DNA of 64,000 nucleotides from Mytilus californianus (taxonomy: Eukaryota > Mollusca > Bivalvia > Mytilida > Mytilidae). Each line of letters begins with the position of its first letter. The stretch's first letter is position 1. Shown in pieces: positions 24,100 to 37,600 of this stretch. Location of the stretch: contig NW_026262679.1 in assembly GCF_021869535.1 (NCBI RefSeq), positions 83,387,143 through 83,451,142 on the forward strand, given 5' to 3'. The notes below the pieces were generated by a model. That model made no database searches and had not been told where the DNA came from. It saw only the letters and a list, made by a program, of their open reading frames with translations. The position numbers and the translations under genes are program-made.

Positions 24100-24480
24100 G
24101 TAATGATTGTAAGTTGTAAATGTCTGTCTGGCAGGTATCATCTTTCCTTGGCCTAATTTTCATGGTTCATTGGTGAATGTTAAGTTTTCATGGTTAAGTT
24201 TTCATGGTTAAGTTTATTTCTTAGATACTAAAAGCAATAGGTCAACTATATTTTGTGCATCGAATGATTTTAAGGTGGACATGTCTGTCTGGCAGGTTCA
24301 TCTTTTACCTCATTTTCATGGTTCATTGGTCAATATAAAGTTTTCATGGTTTGGTCTGTTTCTTGTATACTTTAAGCAATAGGTCAACTATATTCAGTGT
24401 ATGGAATGATTGTAAGGTGTACATGTATTTCTGGCTTGGTTTATCTGACCTTGACCTTATTTTCTTGGATCATGTTAAGT
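24100..24480. repeat. 147-bp-type tandem repeat
   Basis: Two to three units with GTCAACTATATTNNGTGNAT, TGATTGTAAGGTGTACATGT and TTTTCATGGTTCATTGGT. It belongs to the same family as 26200-26900. Confidence 0.8.
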
Positions 24481-26070
24481 TTATGTGATATTTGTAGTAA
24501 AGCTTTATAATTAGGACTATCAACATAAAATCAATGGCCAGTAAAGTAGGCAAGACATTTCAGAGTGTGCATGCTTGTGTTTCTAAATTGTTGTATTGTA
24601 CTACTTAGTATTTCTTCTAAAATTCTTGAATACCCAGGACAAGAAAAACTGATATGGCTGTCAAACTGAAATTCATGTACAAAGATCAAAATATTGTACC
24701 ACTGTTTGACCTGCCCAGGATATTATAACCCAGTTGTATAAGTCCAGGGTTATTTTTAATTTGTCAGTTTACCAATTTTTAATCTGAAAGATTTGGGACA
24801 ATCTATTGAAAAAATTTCTATCAAGACATCAGTTCTGGTATGTATAAAATTGCATATTTATTACAATATTTGTTTTTACATTTTTGTCATTCCTTAAAAT
24901 TTTAGTGCCAAACATTATTGATCGGCTGTTTTAAACATGCAGTACATGTCTTTGTCATAAAAGTTTTCAAAAGGGGGTTGGGTGGGAGATGTGGGCATGT
25001 ACAAACAGGAAAAAAATTTGTCATTTAAATTTTAAAAATCAGATTGAGTAAAACAAAAAACTCCTATTCACAAAGAGGAACAACAATAATTTATTCAAAG
25101 TCCCAAGCTGGTAGGGATTTTATTGTGCAGGAAATCAGACAATTTAATTCTGTTGAATTTTGTTTGATAGTATGAACATAATAGAACTTCTGCATTAGGC
25201 ACCAAATGTGTGTGGGGGGAATGATTATTTCTTGGGTCAAATTGATTTTTCACTTTTGTGCTGAAACAAATTAGTTTTTCAAGAAATTAAGAATCAAAAG
25301 ATGATAGTCCTTGTCTTGTACAGTTTGATAAACAACACCTAAATATAGTCTATAGTGTTTACATCCCACATTTCTCAATGAAGGATTTTCAATATGTACA
25401 ATTCATTGACGTATTTATCTAGTAACCTCAATCAGACATTATGGATATAAAAAAGTTAAACAGGATTTACTGCTTAACTAAAGGCCTATGCTGGGCATTT
25501 TTCACAGATTCTTGACTACTGCTTTCATTCAATTGTATTTAATTGTAAAATTATTTATCATTCTAAGGACTTTCTCATGTATATTTGCATGATAAAATGA
25601 CCAGTAAATTTATGTTTTGTTTTTACCAAATTCGCAAATTTTGCATCTTTAAATGCTGAAATTTTTTTTTCTGTCTGCTCCTGAAACCCCTATCATGACT
25701 CTGTCTTAGACCTGCTGAGGGCCTTTAGCCGCCCATGACCCCCTGCTGCAAATTGTGCCTACATTTAATTTACTACCTAGAAATGTCCTGTGATGGATAA
25801 ATCACTTGATACGCAAGCCAATATGGAACTCTGAACATATTGCATCCAAAACAAACACCTCACTGTTGCACAAGTAGTGTTGAATATAGTACCGGTATAT
25901 AGAAAATGAAGAAAAGTTAAGATTGACAATCAAGAATCATTTAATGGTGTAAGACATTTGTCCAGGTAAGGTAAATATGTCTTGGAAAATGGGAGTCACA
26001 TGCCAACCAACTTCACTGGGATGACCAGGAAAAAGTTTTTTGCATGAGTTTCTAGGGGTTTGCCGATTTT
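24481..26070. other. Gene-free stretch
   Basis: About 1.6 kb with no supported exon. AT-rich single-copy-looking sequence; no bounded repeat was recognised. Confidence 0.55.
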
Positions 26071-26960
26071 TGTCTCGCCTGCAAAAGTCGAATGAGGGAC
26101 ATAGGGATTAGAATCCAGTGGCTACAACAGGCTTAAACTATTTATATAAAGCTTTATATTTCAGAAGCTGGAAACCTGGATGCTTCATACCTTGTTTACA
26201 GATACCTTATGTGTCCGTCTGTCATATGTCCCTTGTCCTTGACCTCATTTTCATGGTTCAGTCACTGCTTGAAAAAAAAAAGTTTTTTTGTCAAGTGAAA
26301 TTTTCACTTATAATGAGTAGTAGGATAACTATACTGGTATTTGGTGTATTGGTTCCTTGCAACGTCTACATGTCTGTCGGGTAGGATTCACCTGACCTTG
26401 ACCTCATTTCATGGATCAGTGATCAAGGTTAAAGTTAAGTGGTCAAGTTTGCACCTCAGATACTATAAGCATCAGGTCAACTATATTTGGTGTATGAAAT
26501 GATTGTAATGTATAAATGTCCGACTGACAGGTTTCATCTGACCTTGACCTCGATTTCATGGTTTATTGGACAATTATTAGTTTTTGTGGTTTGGTCTATT
26601 TCTCAGATATTTTAAGCATAGGGCCAATATATTTGATGTATGGAATGTATGCAAGGTGTACATGTCCATCTGACAGGTTTCATTTGACCGTGACCTCATT
26701 TTCATGGTTCATAGGTCTATGTTACAATTTTGTGGTTTGATCTGTTTCTGAAGTACTATAAGTAATAGAACCACTATATTTTGTGTATGGAATGATTGTA
26801 AGGTTAACATGTCTGTCTGGGATGGTTCATCTGACTGACCTCATTTTCATAGAACATTGATAGTGTTGAGTTTATGTGATACTTGTAGTAATACCTACAT
26901 ATTACAGCCTTTCAACATATATTCAATGATAAGTTAAACAGGCAAAATATTTCAGTGTGT
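26070..26960. repeat. 147-bp-type tandem repeat, longest run
   Basis: It begins near TTTTGTCTCGCCTGCAAAAG. Units recur with AATGATTGTAA-type phrases at 26498, 26644 and 26791 (146-147 bp). Each unit carries a TGACCTTGACCT-like phrase. No protein is encoded. Confidence 0.8.
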
Positions 26961-27244
26961 GTAGTCTTGTTGAGATTTTGCTCCTATATATTCCTTTACA
27001 AAATATGGAATTTTTCCCTGATTTGGGATTCTGGTACCTTTTGAACTCCCACTCATGTAGTGAGTCATTGGGTTGCTGTCTTACTGATATGTACCCTCAT
27101 CTTTATTCAGGATTTTATTTTACAAAGCAATCTTAAGAGATATTTTTGGGTAAGTTGTGTACATTTCTTAGTTACCAGGTACAATGCATAGAACTTTTAT
27201 CTCTGCACCATTAATAACTTTAATGTGCTTCTGCATTTTTATGC

Positions 27245-27530
27245 ACCTGTCCTAAGTCAGGAGCCTGTTTTTCAGTGGTTGTTGTTTGTTGGTGTGGTTT
27301 ATAAGTGTTTCTCGTTTCTAGTTTTTTATATGGATTAGACCATTGGTTTTCCTGTTTGAATTGTTTTACACCAGTCTTTTTTGCACTTTTATAGCTTGAT
27401 GTTCGGTGTGAGCAAAGGCACCGTGTTGAAAGCCATACTTTGACCTATAATTGTTTACTTTTTACACATTGTGACTTGGATGGATAGTTGTCTCATTGGC
27501 ACTCATACCACATCTTCTTATTTATATTTT
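27245..27530. repeat. Dispersed element ending in ATACCACATCTTCTTA
   Basis: Runs from CCTGTCCTAAGTCAGGAGCC through GTTTCTCGTTTCTAG to CATTGGCACTCATACCACAT. A near copy lies at 55830-56062 and a truncated one at 53119-53205. Only the tail module recurs at 30066-30190, 46305-46446, 51628-51750 and, inverted, near 48312-48450. A short, very abundant interspersed element is the likely nature. Confidence 0.75.
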
Positions 27531-27861
27531 GATAAATGTCCAATTGTCAGAGAGACCCAAACCATTTGTGGATAAAATGTTGGTCTCCGTACTACATTCT
27601 TAAACAACATTTTATATCTAGATCCTACCACTGTATTGAATGAGATAAGATATTTATTCAATGAAAATATTTATATTTCTCGAAGCTTCACGTTTGAATT
27701 TTTTGAATAATTAACTGTTTAGTGTACAGCATCATGAGATACATGTGGCGAATCTTCTTTCTATGAAAATATTTAAACCAGAGGTAAACAAAACTTTTTC
27801 TAGCTTTGTATAGCTTGCTATGCGGTATGGGTTTTGCTAATTGTTGATGGCCTTTTTGTGA

Positions 27862-28085
27862 CCTTCTACATCTTTTGGTTTCTGGTGGAGAGTTTTCTTA
27901 TTGGTAATCATACCACATCTTATTTTTAAATTGAAGATTTTGCTGGTGATCAGCAAAAAATGTGTTCTTACTATCTTCTACATCATTTGGTTTCTGGTGG
28001 AGAGTTTTCTTATTGGCAATCATACCACATCTTATTTTTAAACTGAAGATTTTGCTGGTGATCAGCAAAAAATGTGTTCTTTCAG
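27862..28085. repeat. 115-bp tandem duplication
   Basis: CTACATC(T/A)TTTGGTTTC starts at 27867 and again at 27982, with the rest of the unit (GGTGGAGAGTTTTCTTATTG, GATTTTGCTGGTGATCAGC) duplicated almost without change. Confidence 0.85.
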
Positions 28086-28258
28086 TGTGACAAAATTCAG
28101 CATTGTTACCTTTTTAATACTTCCAAAATAATAAAACCAGAGAATGACATTGAAATTTGACATCATTATTGAATTTAACCAAAGCAGAGCTGAGAACAGG
28201 AGAAAAAAGACAAATAAAAAGTAAGAAAAATGTAAATCAGTTCAGTTAGTGAAATATA

Positions 28259-28423
28259 GAATCCACCACTGCAACAAGTGTTATGACATTTCTCCACTCG
28301 AGACAGTTAAATTTTAATATTTAAAGCGCGAGGCATGCCGAGCTTTTTAAATAATTAAAATTTAACTGTTGAGAGTGGAGAAATATCGTAATACAAATGT
28401 ACACGAGTTATAGTGGTGGAATC
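28259..28423. mobile_element. Foldback MITE downstream of the hydrolase gene
   Basis: AATCCACCACT at the left is inverted as AGTGGTGGAATCT at the right. Inner arms ATTTCTCCACTC and CAGTTAAATTTTAAT pair with GAGTGGAGAAAT and ATTAAAATTTAACTG. The loop region contains AGCGCGAGGCATGCCGAGCT. Sequence on its two sides (28072-28200, 28466-28610) is paralogous. Confidence 0.75.
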
Positions 28424-28682
28424 TGTTTCTCTGATGATTTTTATCCTTCATTTTCAAAGATTTGCAGAAAGTTGTGTTCTTTATGTGTGACGTCATCAGG
28501 CATGGTCGCCTTTTTTCATGACGTCACAATAGGAAATTCAGAAGAAACCAAGAAAATTTGACATCATAATTAAATGTCAACCAATTATTTGCCGAGAACA
28601 GATATTTCACTAGTGAGGAAAACAATTTTTTCACAATCAGTTGGGAAATGTGAAAATAGTGAAAAAATTAGAGAAATAATAT

Positions 28683-28688
28683 TTTATT
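28683..28688 (-). terminator. AATAAA overlapping the hydrolase stop codon
   Basis: On the minus strand the end reads CAA TAA AAT, so the stop codon lies inside an AATAAA hexamer. It would be too early to use without losing part of the message, so it is probably fortuitous; no better signal was singled out downstream. Confidence 0.3.
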
Positions 28689-31600
28689 GCTGTTTTGTTT
28701 TCATTCTATTTTTATACTGTCTGATGATACGACTGACTGGGTCTATGACAGCTCTAGGATTTCTATATAACATATGTTTATCTGCACCATTTATAACTAT
28801 GTGGTTAGCCTTAGGGTAATGTTTTGTCAGTAATGTCTGTTCTGATTTTGCCCAAGCCTGAAACAGAAAATGATTATAATATTATAAAAATTTATTTCTA
28901 TGATTCAAGCACATTGAAAATATATTGTCATAACAATACATCTTTTACTATTGTAGGCATGGCATAATAAATAGTTGACAGCTTAATGTCAAGATTTATT
29001 CAGAAAATTGTCTTTAAAAGCAATAAAACTAAATTTAAAACACATTCCCATTTGAAAACATGGCTTAAAGTGTTGCCAAAACAATTTGCTTTTTTATATT
29101 TTAATACAGTGCTTATTTATTTTTAAATGTAGTTTCAGTATAATAGAAATATCCCAATGGTTAACATGAGATCATATGGGATGTGTTACTGAGAGCTTTA
29201 GCTAAAACAATAGATAATAATAACCTACTTTATTTAAATAACTAGGCATTTGTTCATCGTAATAATTCCCATTTATTACTGTTACTGTTATATTGTCCGG
29301 TAAACTCTTAATCATCCGTAATGTCCTGAAAAGTAAGAAACACACATTAAACATTTAAATACAAACCAACAGACATCTTCACCATAGAATGAAAAGATGG
29401 GATCTTGACATGTTTAGGAATTTTCCAAAGAAATTGTTAAATGTAAGGGAAATTCAGTCAAGTTTACTATTTTGTTTTGAAATCTATGTACGGATGAATT
29501 GACAAAAAAAGGTCACAAATGTATTTAAACCAGCCATGTAGATGTACAGACATCAAAATTTTTATTCATTTGGTTTATGATTGCATTCAATTAGGGGACA
29601 TCTGCTGATTTTTATATTTTAATAGTTAATCTGAAATTCTACTAAAAATATACAAATAGCATTCAAACTTTCTCTAATAAAAATCACCGGGTATTGGAGA
29701 ATATTAACAATGAACAAGTTAAGCCTAGACTGACACCAGTTGTAAAATAGTTTATTATGATGTAAAAAAAATTTAAGTACAGTATTTAAATAAACTTGGG
29801 ATTATCTCCCTTATACCATCTACTGACACACTGGTTCTTATGATTTCCTGTCTTGTGTTCTCTTGCTTAACCTTATTACATCCTATTATACTTATTTTGG
29901 AGTTTTGGAGATAAAAGGTAAAGATTATGTATACTGTTTTAAAACCAATGTTCAGTGATACTTATAAAATTCAGTCCAGAAACAAAAGAGGAACTGAAAA
30001 AAAATTTATCAGGAAAAACTGTTCATTACATATGAAATTTCTATCATGTTTGATATGCAAAATATTCTATATGCGGTATGAGTTTTGTTCAATGTTGAAG
30101 GCCATACAGTGACCTATAATGCTAACGACTACATCATTTGGTCTATTATGGGAAATGTCTCATTGGCAATCATGCCACATATTTTTATTTTTATATAGGT
30201 TACTTACTTCATTTGTGAAAAAGATTCATTTACAAAATGATATTCATCTACCACTGAACTAAGATGTTTTGGATGGCACATTAAATGTTTCTGAAATGAA
30301 ATCAATTTGTATCAAGGTATCACATTCATCATAAAATTTTTTTTTTTTTATTAAAATAGAGAATTATTACTTGTACAACCACCATTAACTCACTGATTAC
30401 TTGCTTAAGTTCATTTGACAATTTGTCAATTGGTATTTTTGAAGAACATAATACATCAGAGTTTAATATCAAAGTTAGCCTGAATTCAAAAAGTAAGTAA
30501 AGCTTTCACCACAAACTTGGTTAGTTTTTTAGCAAAGACATTTGAATTTACAACCACTGTGATTTCTAAATTTTTTTCTTTAAATAGAATCTTTTTATAA
30601 ATACAAGCTATCTAATTACAATAAACAGCTGTACCATGAGCACATGATACCCCCGTCGCTTTTTCAAAGAATAAAGTTCAATAACTCCTCACTGTCATAT
30701 CAAAAATTTATAAAAAACTAAAGGGAGGTTGTTTTAATAGATATAAACCAGTCACCAAAGTTTCATGAAAACTGCTCAAAGCCTTTTTGAGTTATTGTCT
30801 GAAAACTGGAAAATCACCACTTTTTTATGATTAAAACTCATTAACTCGGAAACGTAAAATCTAAAATTCATAAAAATTGAAAGGGAGCTCACATCAATAG
30901 ATATGAACAATTCATGTAAGTTTCTTGCAAATGGGTATAAGTGTTTTTGAGTTATTGTCCGAAAACTGAAAAATCCCCCTTTTTTTAATGAATAAAACAC
31001 CATTACTCGGAAACGTAAAATCTAAAATTTATAAAAATTGAAAGGGAGCTCACGTCAATAGTTATAAACAATTCACCGAAGTTTCATGCAAATTGGATTA
31101 AGCGTTTTTGAGTTATTATCTGACATGTTGACGACAGACGGACAGACAGATGGATGGACAACAGTATACCATAATAAGTAGTCAGGCCCAGGAGCCAATG
31201 TGACAAATAGGAAATATCTTTATTTGGCAAAAGTTGAAAAAGTCAACAATTTTCAATCCTTAACTTACTAACCAAAAATCTAGATCCTAGCATTCCTATA
31301 ACTGATAGGATAGAATTAAAATAAAAGCATACCAAATAAGAACATAAAAAATCAATTTTTAATTCTTAATAGGAATCGTTTATATGTTATTTTTTTAAGA
31401 AACTATTTACAGTATACCTGTCTGTATTCTACTTTTTCTGGCAGTTCAGCACCTGACATTGGTTGATATAGGAGTCCCAAAAGCAATGCAAGTCTTGTTA
31501 TACCTAATGCTGCACCTAACTGTAAAGTCTGGTAGGACGGAATTATATAATTATACCTAAAAAAAAAGAAAACATTTTGGATTTCATTTATTTGATAATT

Positions 31601-34600
31601 TCTCTCAAATTAGCTCAATAATATTAATTTTAGAATTAAATACTATCTGGTTCTCAGAACTGCAAAATAATTTTTTTTCTTACTTGTAGAAATTTTTAAT
31701 TATGTAATCCACTGGCAATTCACATTGTTATTCGATATCGGTAACTTTCAGTAGATATTCATCAAATGATTTAGCATATTCAAACAGCTGTTTTCAGAAT
31801 ATTTACCATAATTTTATTCCAAAACTGTTCATTTTAAATTGCTTAGTTTTTCACAATTCCTTTACCTATATATTGACAAACCACTTAGACAAAACTCAAA
31901 CATGAACTGTAACTGTAAATTCTTATGACATCACTACATACCAAAAAATCTGTCCATTATACAATGTACACCTTTCTTTTTAAAAGAAAATCTAGATTGA
32001 AGTACAAAGTGGAAGAACATTGAGGACCAAAAAATATATATCGGTATATAAAAAAAAAAAATAAACAGCTGTGCCACAAGCGCATGATACGCCCAGCGTC
32101 TTGTGTGTGAGGTTTTATGCAATAATCATAAATCGTTTCTGAGATACGGCGCGACATGTGAAAACCCCCCTTTTTTTTTATAAAAAAATCAATAACTCTA
32201 AAATAAAATTTTGAATCATCACCAAAAAGTATACAGATCTTTAGATTAATATAATTAAGAAGTGTGTAAAGTTTTAAGCAATAATCATTAATTTTGAGAT
32301 ACGGCGCGACATGAGAAAAAAACAAACCCCGTTTTAGTTACAAAGTCCCGTAACTCATAAAGTTTTAATCTTATTTTCAGCAAAAAGTATACAGATCGTT
32401 TGACCATCATAAGAAACAACTACGTTAAGTTTCATGAAATTTGGATAAGTCGTTCTCAAGTTACAAGTTACGGTGCGACATGTGGACGCCGGACAGACAG
32501 ACAGACGGACGCCGGACATTTGTAAACCACAATACGTCCCATCAAAGTTTGACGGGCGTATAAAAAAACTGAATAAGAACACAAAGTAAAACTTGATGAA
32601 TATGTACTGCTTTATGGTTACCAATGTTGAAGCCACGTTCCACCATCTTGTTCAAATAAATCTTCTGATAAAGGATTGATCAGTACCATTCCTAAAACCT
32701 GTCTAAAAAATTGAGAAAGTAATTTAAACGTAAAAATAAAACACCAATAGATTAACATAAATCTTTTAAAAAATTAAGCAGAAAATATGCAGGATGATTT
32801 CAATAATTGAAATTTTTATTTCCATTTATTCTTTTAATGTCCAACTACAATATGTACATGAATGCCATTAACTAATCTAGCCTTTAATGTTGGCTGTCAA
32901 AATTTCACTATTACAAATGAATACTGTGGATTCATTTATTTTTGTGGGTACCAATTTTCATGAGACGAGGAAAGACAATATTTTAGTCAATATTTGATTT
33001 GTGGTTTAGCCAAAGTCTGCATACAAGCCTATAGAAAATGTGTTTACATCTATTACTCTTTAGGGCTATTCCATTAAAATGTATGTGGGAGGGTAGGAAG
33101 GGAAGTTTAATTATTGAATGTGGGTCATGGGTCTTTTTTCTGTATGCGTCTATTACCATTATGCAAAATTATCTAAAAAATGGTTCTTGGTTGTAGGGAT
33201 ATTTTGAAAGTCCCTTCCTACCCTCCCACATACATTTTAATGGAATAGCCCTTATACATTGTACTACATTAATACTGTACAATGTATATAAGCACACAGG
33301 ATTTTTAAATGCAAAAAAAAAATATTCTTAAAACTAGGTTGATAGATTATTCAATAAAGTCAGGTTAAATTTATATCTACAATCAGGCAAGCCTAATGCA
33401 CTTATTCAAAATAACAAAATCAACAACTTATTTCTGTACAAAATAAGAAATCAACAACTAATTTCTGTACAATATAAAACAACTCATACAACTCATGGCT
33501 GATGCAAAAAAAAAAATCCTACAGTTGTCTCACTTATCAAAATGTTTTAATTAGTGTACATTGTATCTGCAAATGGAATTCACCCTCCAAATATAACTTC
33601 AAAGTTTGGAAAAAAACGACCATTGAAATCTAAGTAGATAACCTCTTTTAATGGGCAAACATTTGTACAGTACTATACAGCTAGCATTATAAGACCTCAG
33701 AGATGAATATGAAACACTTAGAAATGTAGTTCATTGCAATAATGATAAGAATAAAATAAGACAAATGATATAAATGTAAAGCATGCAGGATGATTTAAAT
33801 AGTTTGTAAGTGCTTCATCCTCCTATTAATGAGTGACCCTCATATAAAAACGATTACAATAGTATGAGACAGGTGTAATTGGTGGGTGAGAGCACGAACA
33901 CTTAGCAGCATGTAAGATATAGTTTGACCTTTTGTATACATTTGCTTTGTTTTGTTGTGACAAAATGTTTTGTCCATTCTTAAAAAATCACAATAATAAA
34001 TGCATGCAATAATTTCTGAATTCACAGTTTAAGGACTTATTTTAACTAATATTCTAAAGTTATGAACTAATAAAAAAACTGTATGATTAAACACTAAGAG
34101 TGGTTAGAACTTACCCTTCAAACATCTGGGCATAAAACTGGGATACTAAAGCTCCTAGTTCCGCTCCAACGAGTATAAAGGGTTGTGGTTCCTGGCTACT
34201 GACCGTCATCAGCTGATATAAATCATCTGCCATTCTGAAATTACACAATTCATTGACATACATTTCATAACTGTACACAAATTATCAAATTTTCTGAAGG
34301 GGGCCTCGGTGGCCAAGTAGTCTAAGGTGTTCATCTACAGCAATCACTAACCTGTCAACAATGAGGTTGTGAGAGTAAATTTGCGTTTGACTCAAATCTT
34401 AATTGACTTGGATTGACCGTTTCCCTGCGGAAGGTCAGTGGTTCTCTCCATACACTCAGGCTTCCTCCGCCAATAAAAATGCTGCCACGAGATAGCCAAT
34501 AGTGCTGAAATTGGGGTTAAACACCAACAATCAATCAATCAATCATTTTCTAAAATTCAGTGGCAAGCACTATAAAACATTATTTTTGGTATTTGGTTAG

Positions 34601-37600
34601 AGATGATGATATCGGAAAAGTCAATGCAGATGATGTTACCTGTTTTTCAATCATGTAAAAACCTTGTCTTGTCATAAAGAACACAACATTCAAAAATACC
34701 ACTGTTACTTATAAAGCAAATATGGGGTATACATCTATGAGACAGCAACCCAAAAAACAAAGGGCAAGATATGGTCCTCAACAATAGACAGCTGTCTATA
34801 CAACACATGGTCCTCAACAATAGACAGCTGTCTATACAACATATGGTCCTCAACAATAGACAGCTGTCTATACAACATATGGTCCTCAACAATAGACAGC
34901 TGTTTATACAACATATGGTCCTCAACAATAGACAGCTGTCTATACAACATATGGTCCTCAACAATAGACAGCTGTCTATACAACATATGGTCCTCAACAA
35001 TAGACAGCTGTCTATACAACATATGGTCCTCAACAATAGACAGCTGTCTATACAACATATCCAAGCTTTAAATCCTTTTGAGTCTATAAAAGTTGAGAAT
35101 AAATTTAACAGAACCAATCAAAGATTTGTCATCAACATTCAACTATCCAAATAACAAAAAAAACATAAAGATGTGACATACAACAACTATTTAAGGGGCA
35201 GTGTTCTAGAAAACTAGAAGTCCTCTAGGTCCTGACAACGAAAAATCACTTAGATCCATCAGTTTTGAGTGTAGTAGTGGTCCTGATGTCAGACTCAAAG
35301 TTTGTGGTAGTTTTATTCTTTTTCTTTTTCTTTTTGGCTAATTAAAAATGTACAGCAATATTTTATATGCAACCATATAATCATTGTGCAAATTGGCCTT
35401 ATCTAATTTAAACCTATGGAAATAATTGATAGCCCAAATTTTACTGCAAATACAGGACCACCAAATTTTCACTAGGACCACCAGATTTGCAGTTTTGGTG
35501 GTCCTAAACTCCACTAGGCTAAAAAAGAAACTAGGAGGAGGTTCCTGATTTTCCAAGTTGGGTTCATTATCTGATTATTGATCAGATTGTTCAGTTGTCC
35601 TTTTCTTCTTACCGTAAATATTTCCTAAAACCATTTGTCTTAAGTCATAGAACTGTGAACTGGTACACACAGGACATACAAACTTTAAAAGTCATTTTTA
35701 TTCCATTTATACATGTATAACATTGTTACAAATGAATGCAAGTTACCGAAGCTTAAGACTTTTTATAATATCTTACCTTTCTACAGTAAAGGGGAACCAT
35801 TTATTTTTGTAATTACTTTTGGCATCAGTCCCATCAGCTTCAGTAGCATTCTGAATAAAAGTAACATTGCATGTAATTATAATTGTACATATCCATTGAT
35901 TAAAATATTGTGTGTCCTACCACAGACCTTTAAAGTGGTGGATTAATTTCCTCTCACAGAAGGATTAAGTTGTGGATTAAAGTATTCCATTGATAAAGTT
36001 GTGGATTAAAGTATTCCATTGATAAAGTTGTGGATTAAAGTATTCCATTGATAAAGTTGTAGATTAAATTGTTACATGTCCTTCTTTTGAAAGATTAAGT
36101 TATGATTTACCTAATTCAGAATTCCTCAAACCATAATTCAATGTGATGCATATACAATTTAAGAAGTTACTCGGATAAGAAATGAAAAAGAATGCTATTT
36201 TCTTACATTATAGTTGAAAATCTTATAAAAAGTTTTAACATTGTTCAAAAGAGCATAGGAAATTGTCATATATATATATATCAAACATACAGTTAAAGGT
36301 CTTTCACTAAATCCTAGGCCAGCTCTGTCATATACACATACCTAAAATATAAAAAAAATTCAATACACAATAGTTTGACACTTGATATATGACGTGATGT
36401 AAACATAAATATAAATACACAGCATTTGCAAGTGCAATCGTATAATGACAATTTTTCTAGATCTGTTTGATTTCATGTCATAGATTAAAAAAATAAGTAA
36501 ATCATTGTTTTACCTTTGTCTGAGTGATTGTTTGTGGGCAGAATCAGTCAACGAAAGGGAGCTTCCCAGTGGCTGCCTTGTTTCACTTTTCAATGTTGAC
36601 ATTCTTGCTTTTTAATAACTAACCATGCTGCTTAGCCCATGCCAGTTAAGGGTTAAATTGAAGTTTGCATGAATATGGATTCAAATGAATTGAATTACTG
36701 ACTTGCAAGCCAATAATACATCATCAATGTTTTGAGCTTATTTTGACAAAATTGAACAAAAATTGACTGCATATAGTGAAATATTATTTCACAATTCCGC
36801 TTTCATAAATGTTTGAAAAAAAATATATTTGAATTTTTGTCAACTTTGTATGTGATGTCCCTTTAAAGACACTTTTTAGGAAGTCAAGCCAACAATAGAA
36901 TTTTTAACATATTCTAGATGCTTAAATATGTTCTACTCACATCATCCATATACATTTATATTCAAAGGCCTTAAAAATTCCCATAGAACTTTTTCTTGAA
37001 CAACCCTACACTTTTTTTTTAAAATCTTATTTGTTCTATTACTAGCCATTTCTGTTAAACCAAAATAAATTGATCGATATATCATGTACATAAAGACTTA
37101 TAACCCTGAAAAAAACCTATACTTACTCTGGCAATTTTTGCCACTTGTGGATAAATTAACGACCAAACATCTGATGTCATTCCTCCTGGTGACTCAAATA
37201 TAACTGAAAATTATACATATTATTTGTTATATACAAAATATATACAGATACATAGATACAGGTAATACTATTTTGTTCTACATTTTAATTACTTTTCTGT
37301 ACATTTTTTATCAGTAGAATTGTAGACATTTTACAAAATAAAAATAAGGAGATGCAGTACGATTGCCAACTATCCACAAAGGGTTCAAATGACGTGGATG
37401 TATAACATGTATAATGGTGCATTTATACAATGCTGTTTATTTTAAAATAATTTAATTTTGGATGTAACGCGTCTTCTGATTGGCTGACGTTGTTTTGTTT
37501 ATCAGCTCATAGACATAATTTTGTCATGTGACCGTGACGTCATAAACTTTTTTTCATGGTTTACTCCGGTTTAAAATGGAATGCTACGCAGGTTATTCAG

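Noticed and set aside
34299-34372. Functional tRNA gene
   Set aside because: The A box is good but the B box is degraded, no cloverleaf is convincing, and a SINE body and (CAAT)n tail follow.
34771-35058. CRISPR-like array of eight evenly spaced 36-bp units
   Set aside because: There are no unique spacers; the units are contiguous and the genome is animal.
34647-35154. Open frames of 109-156 codons on both strands
   Set aside because: By-product of the 36-bp (12-codon) minisatellite in an intron.
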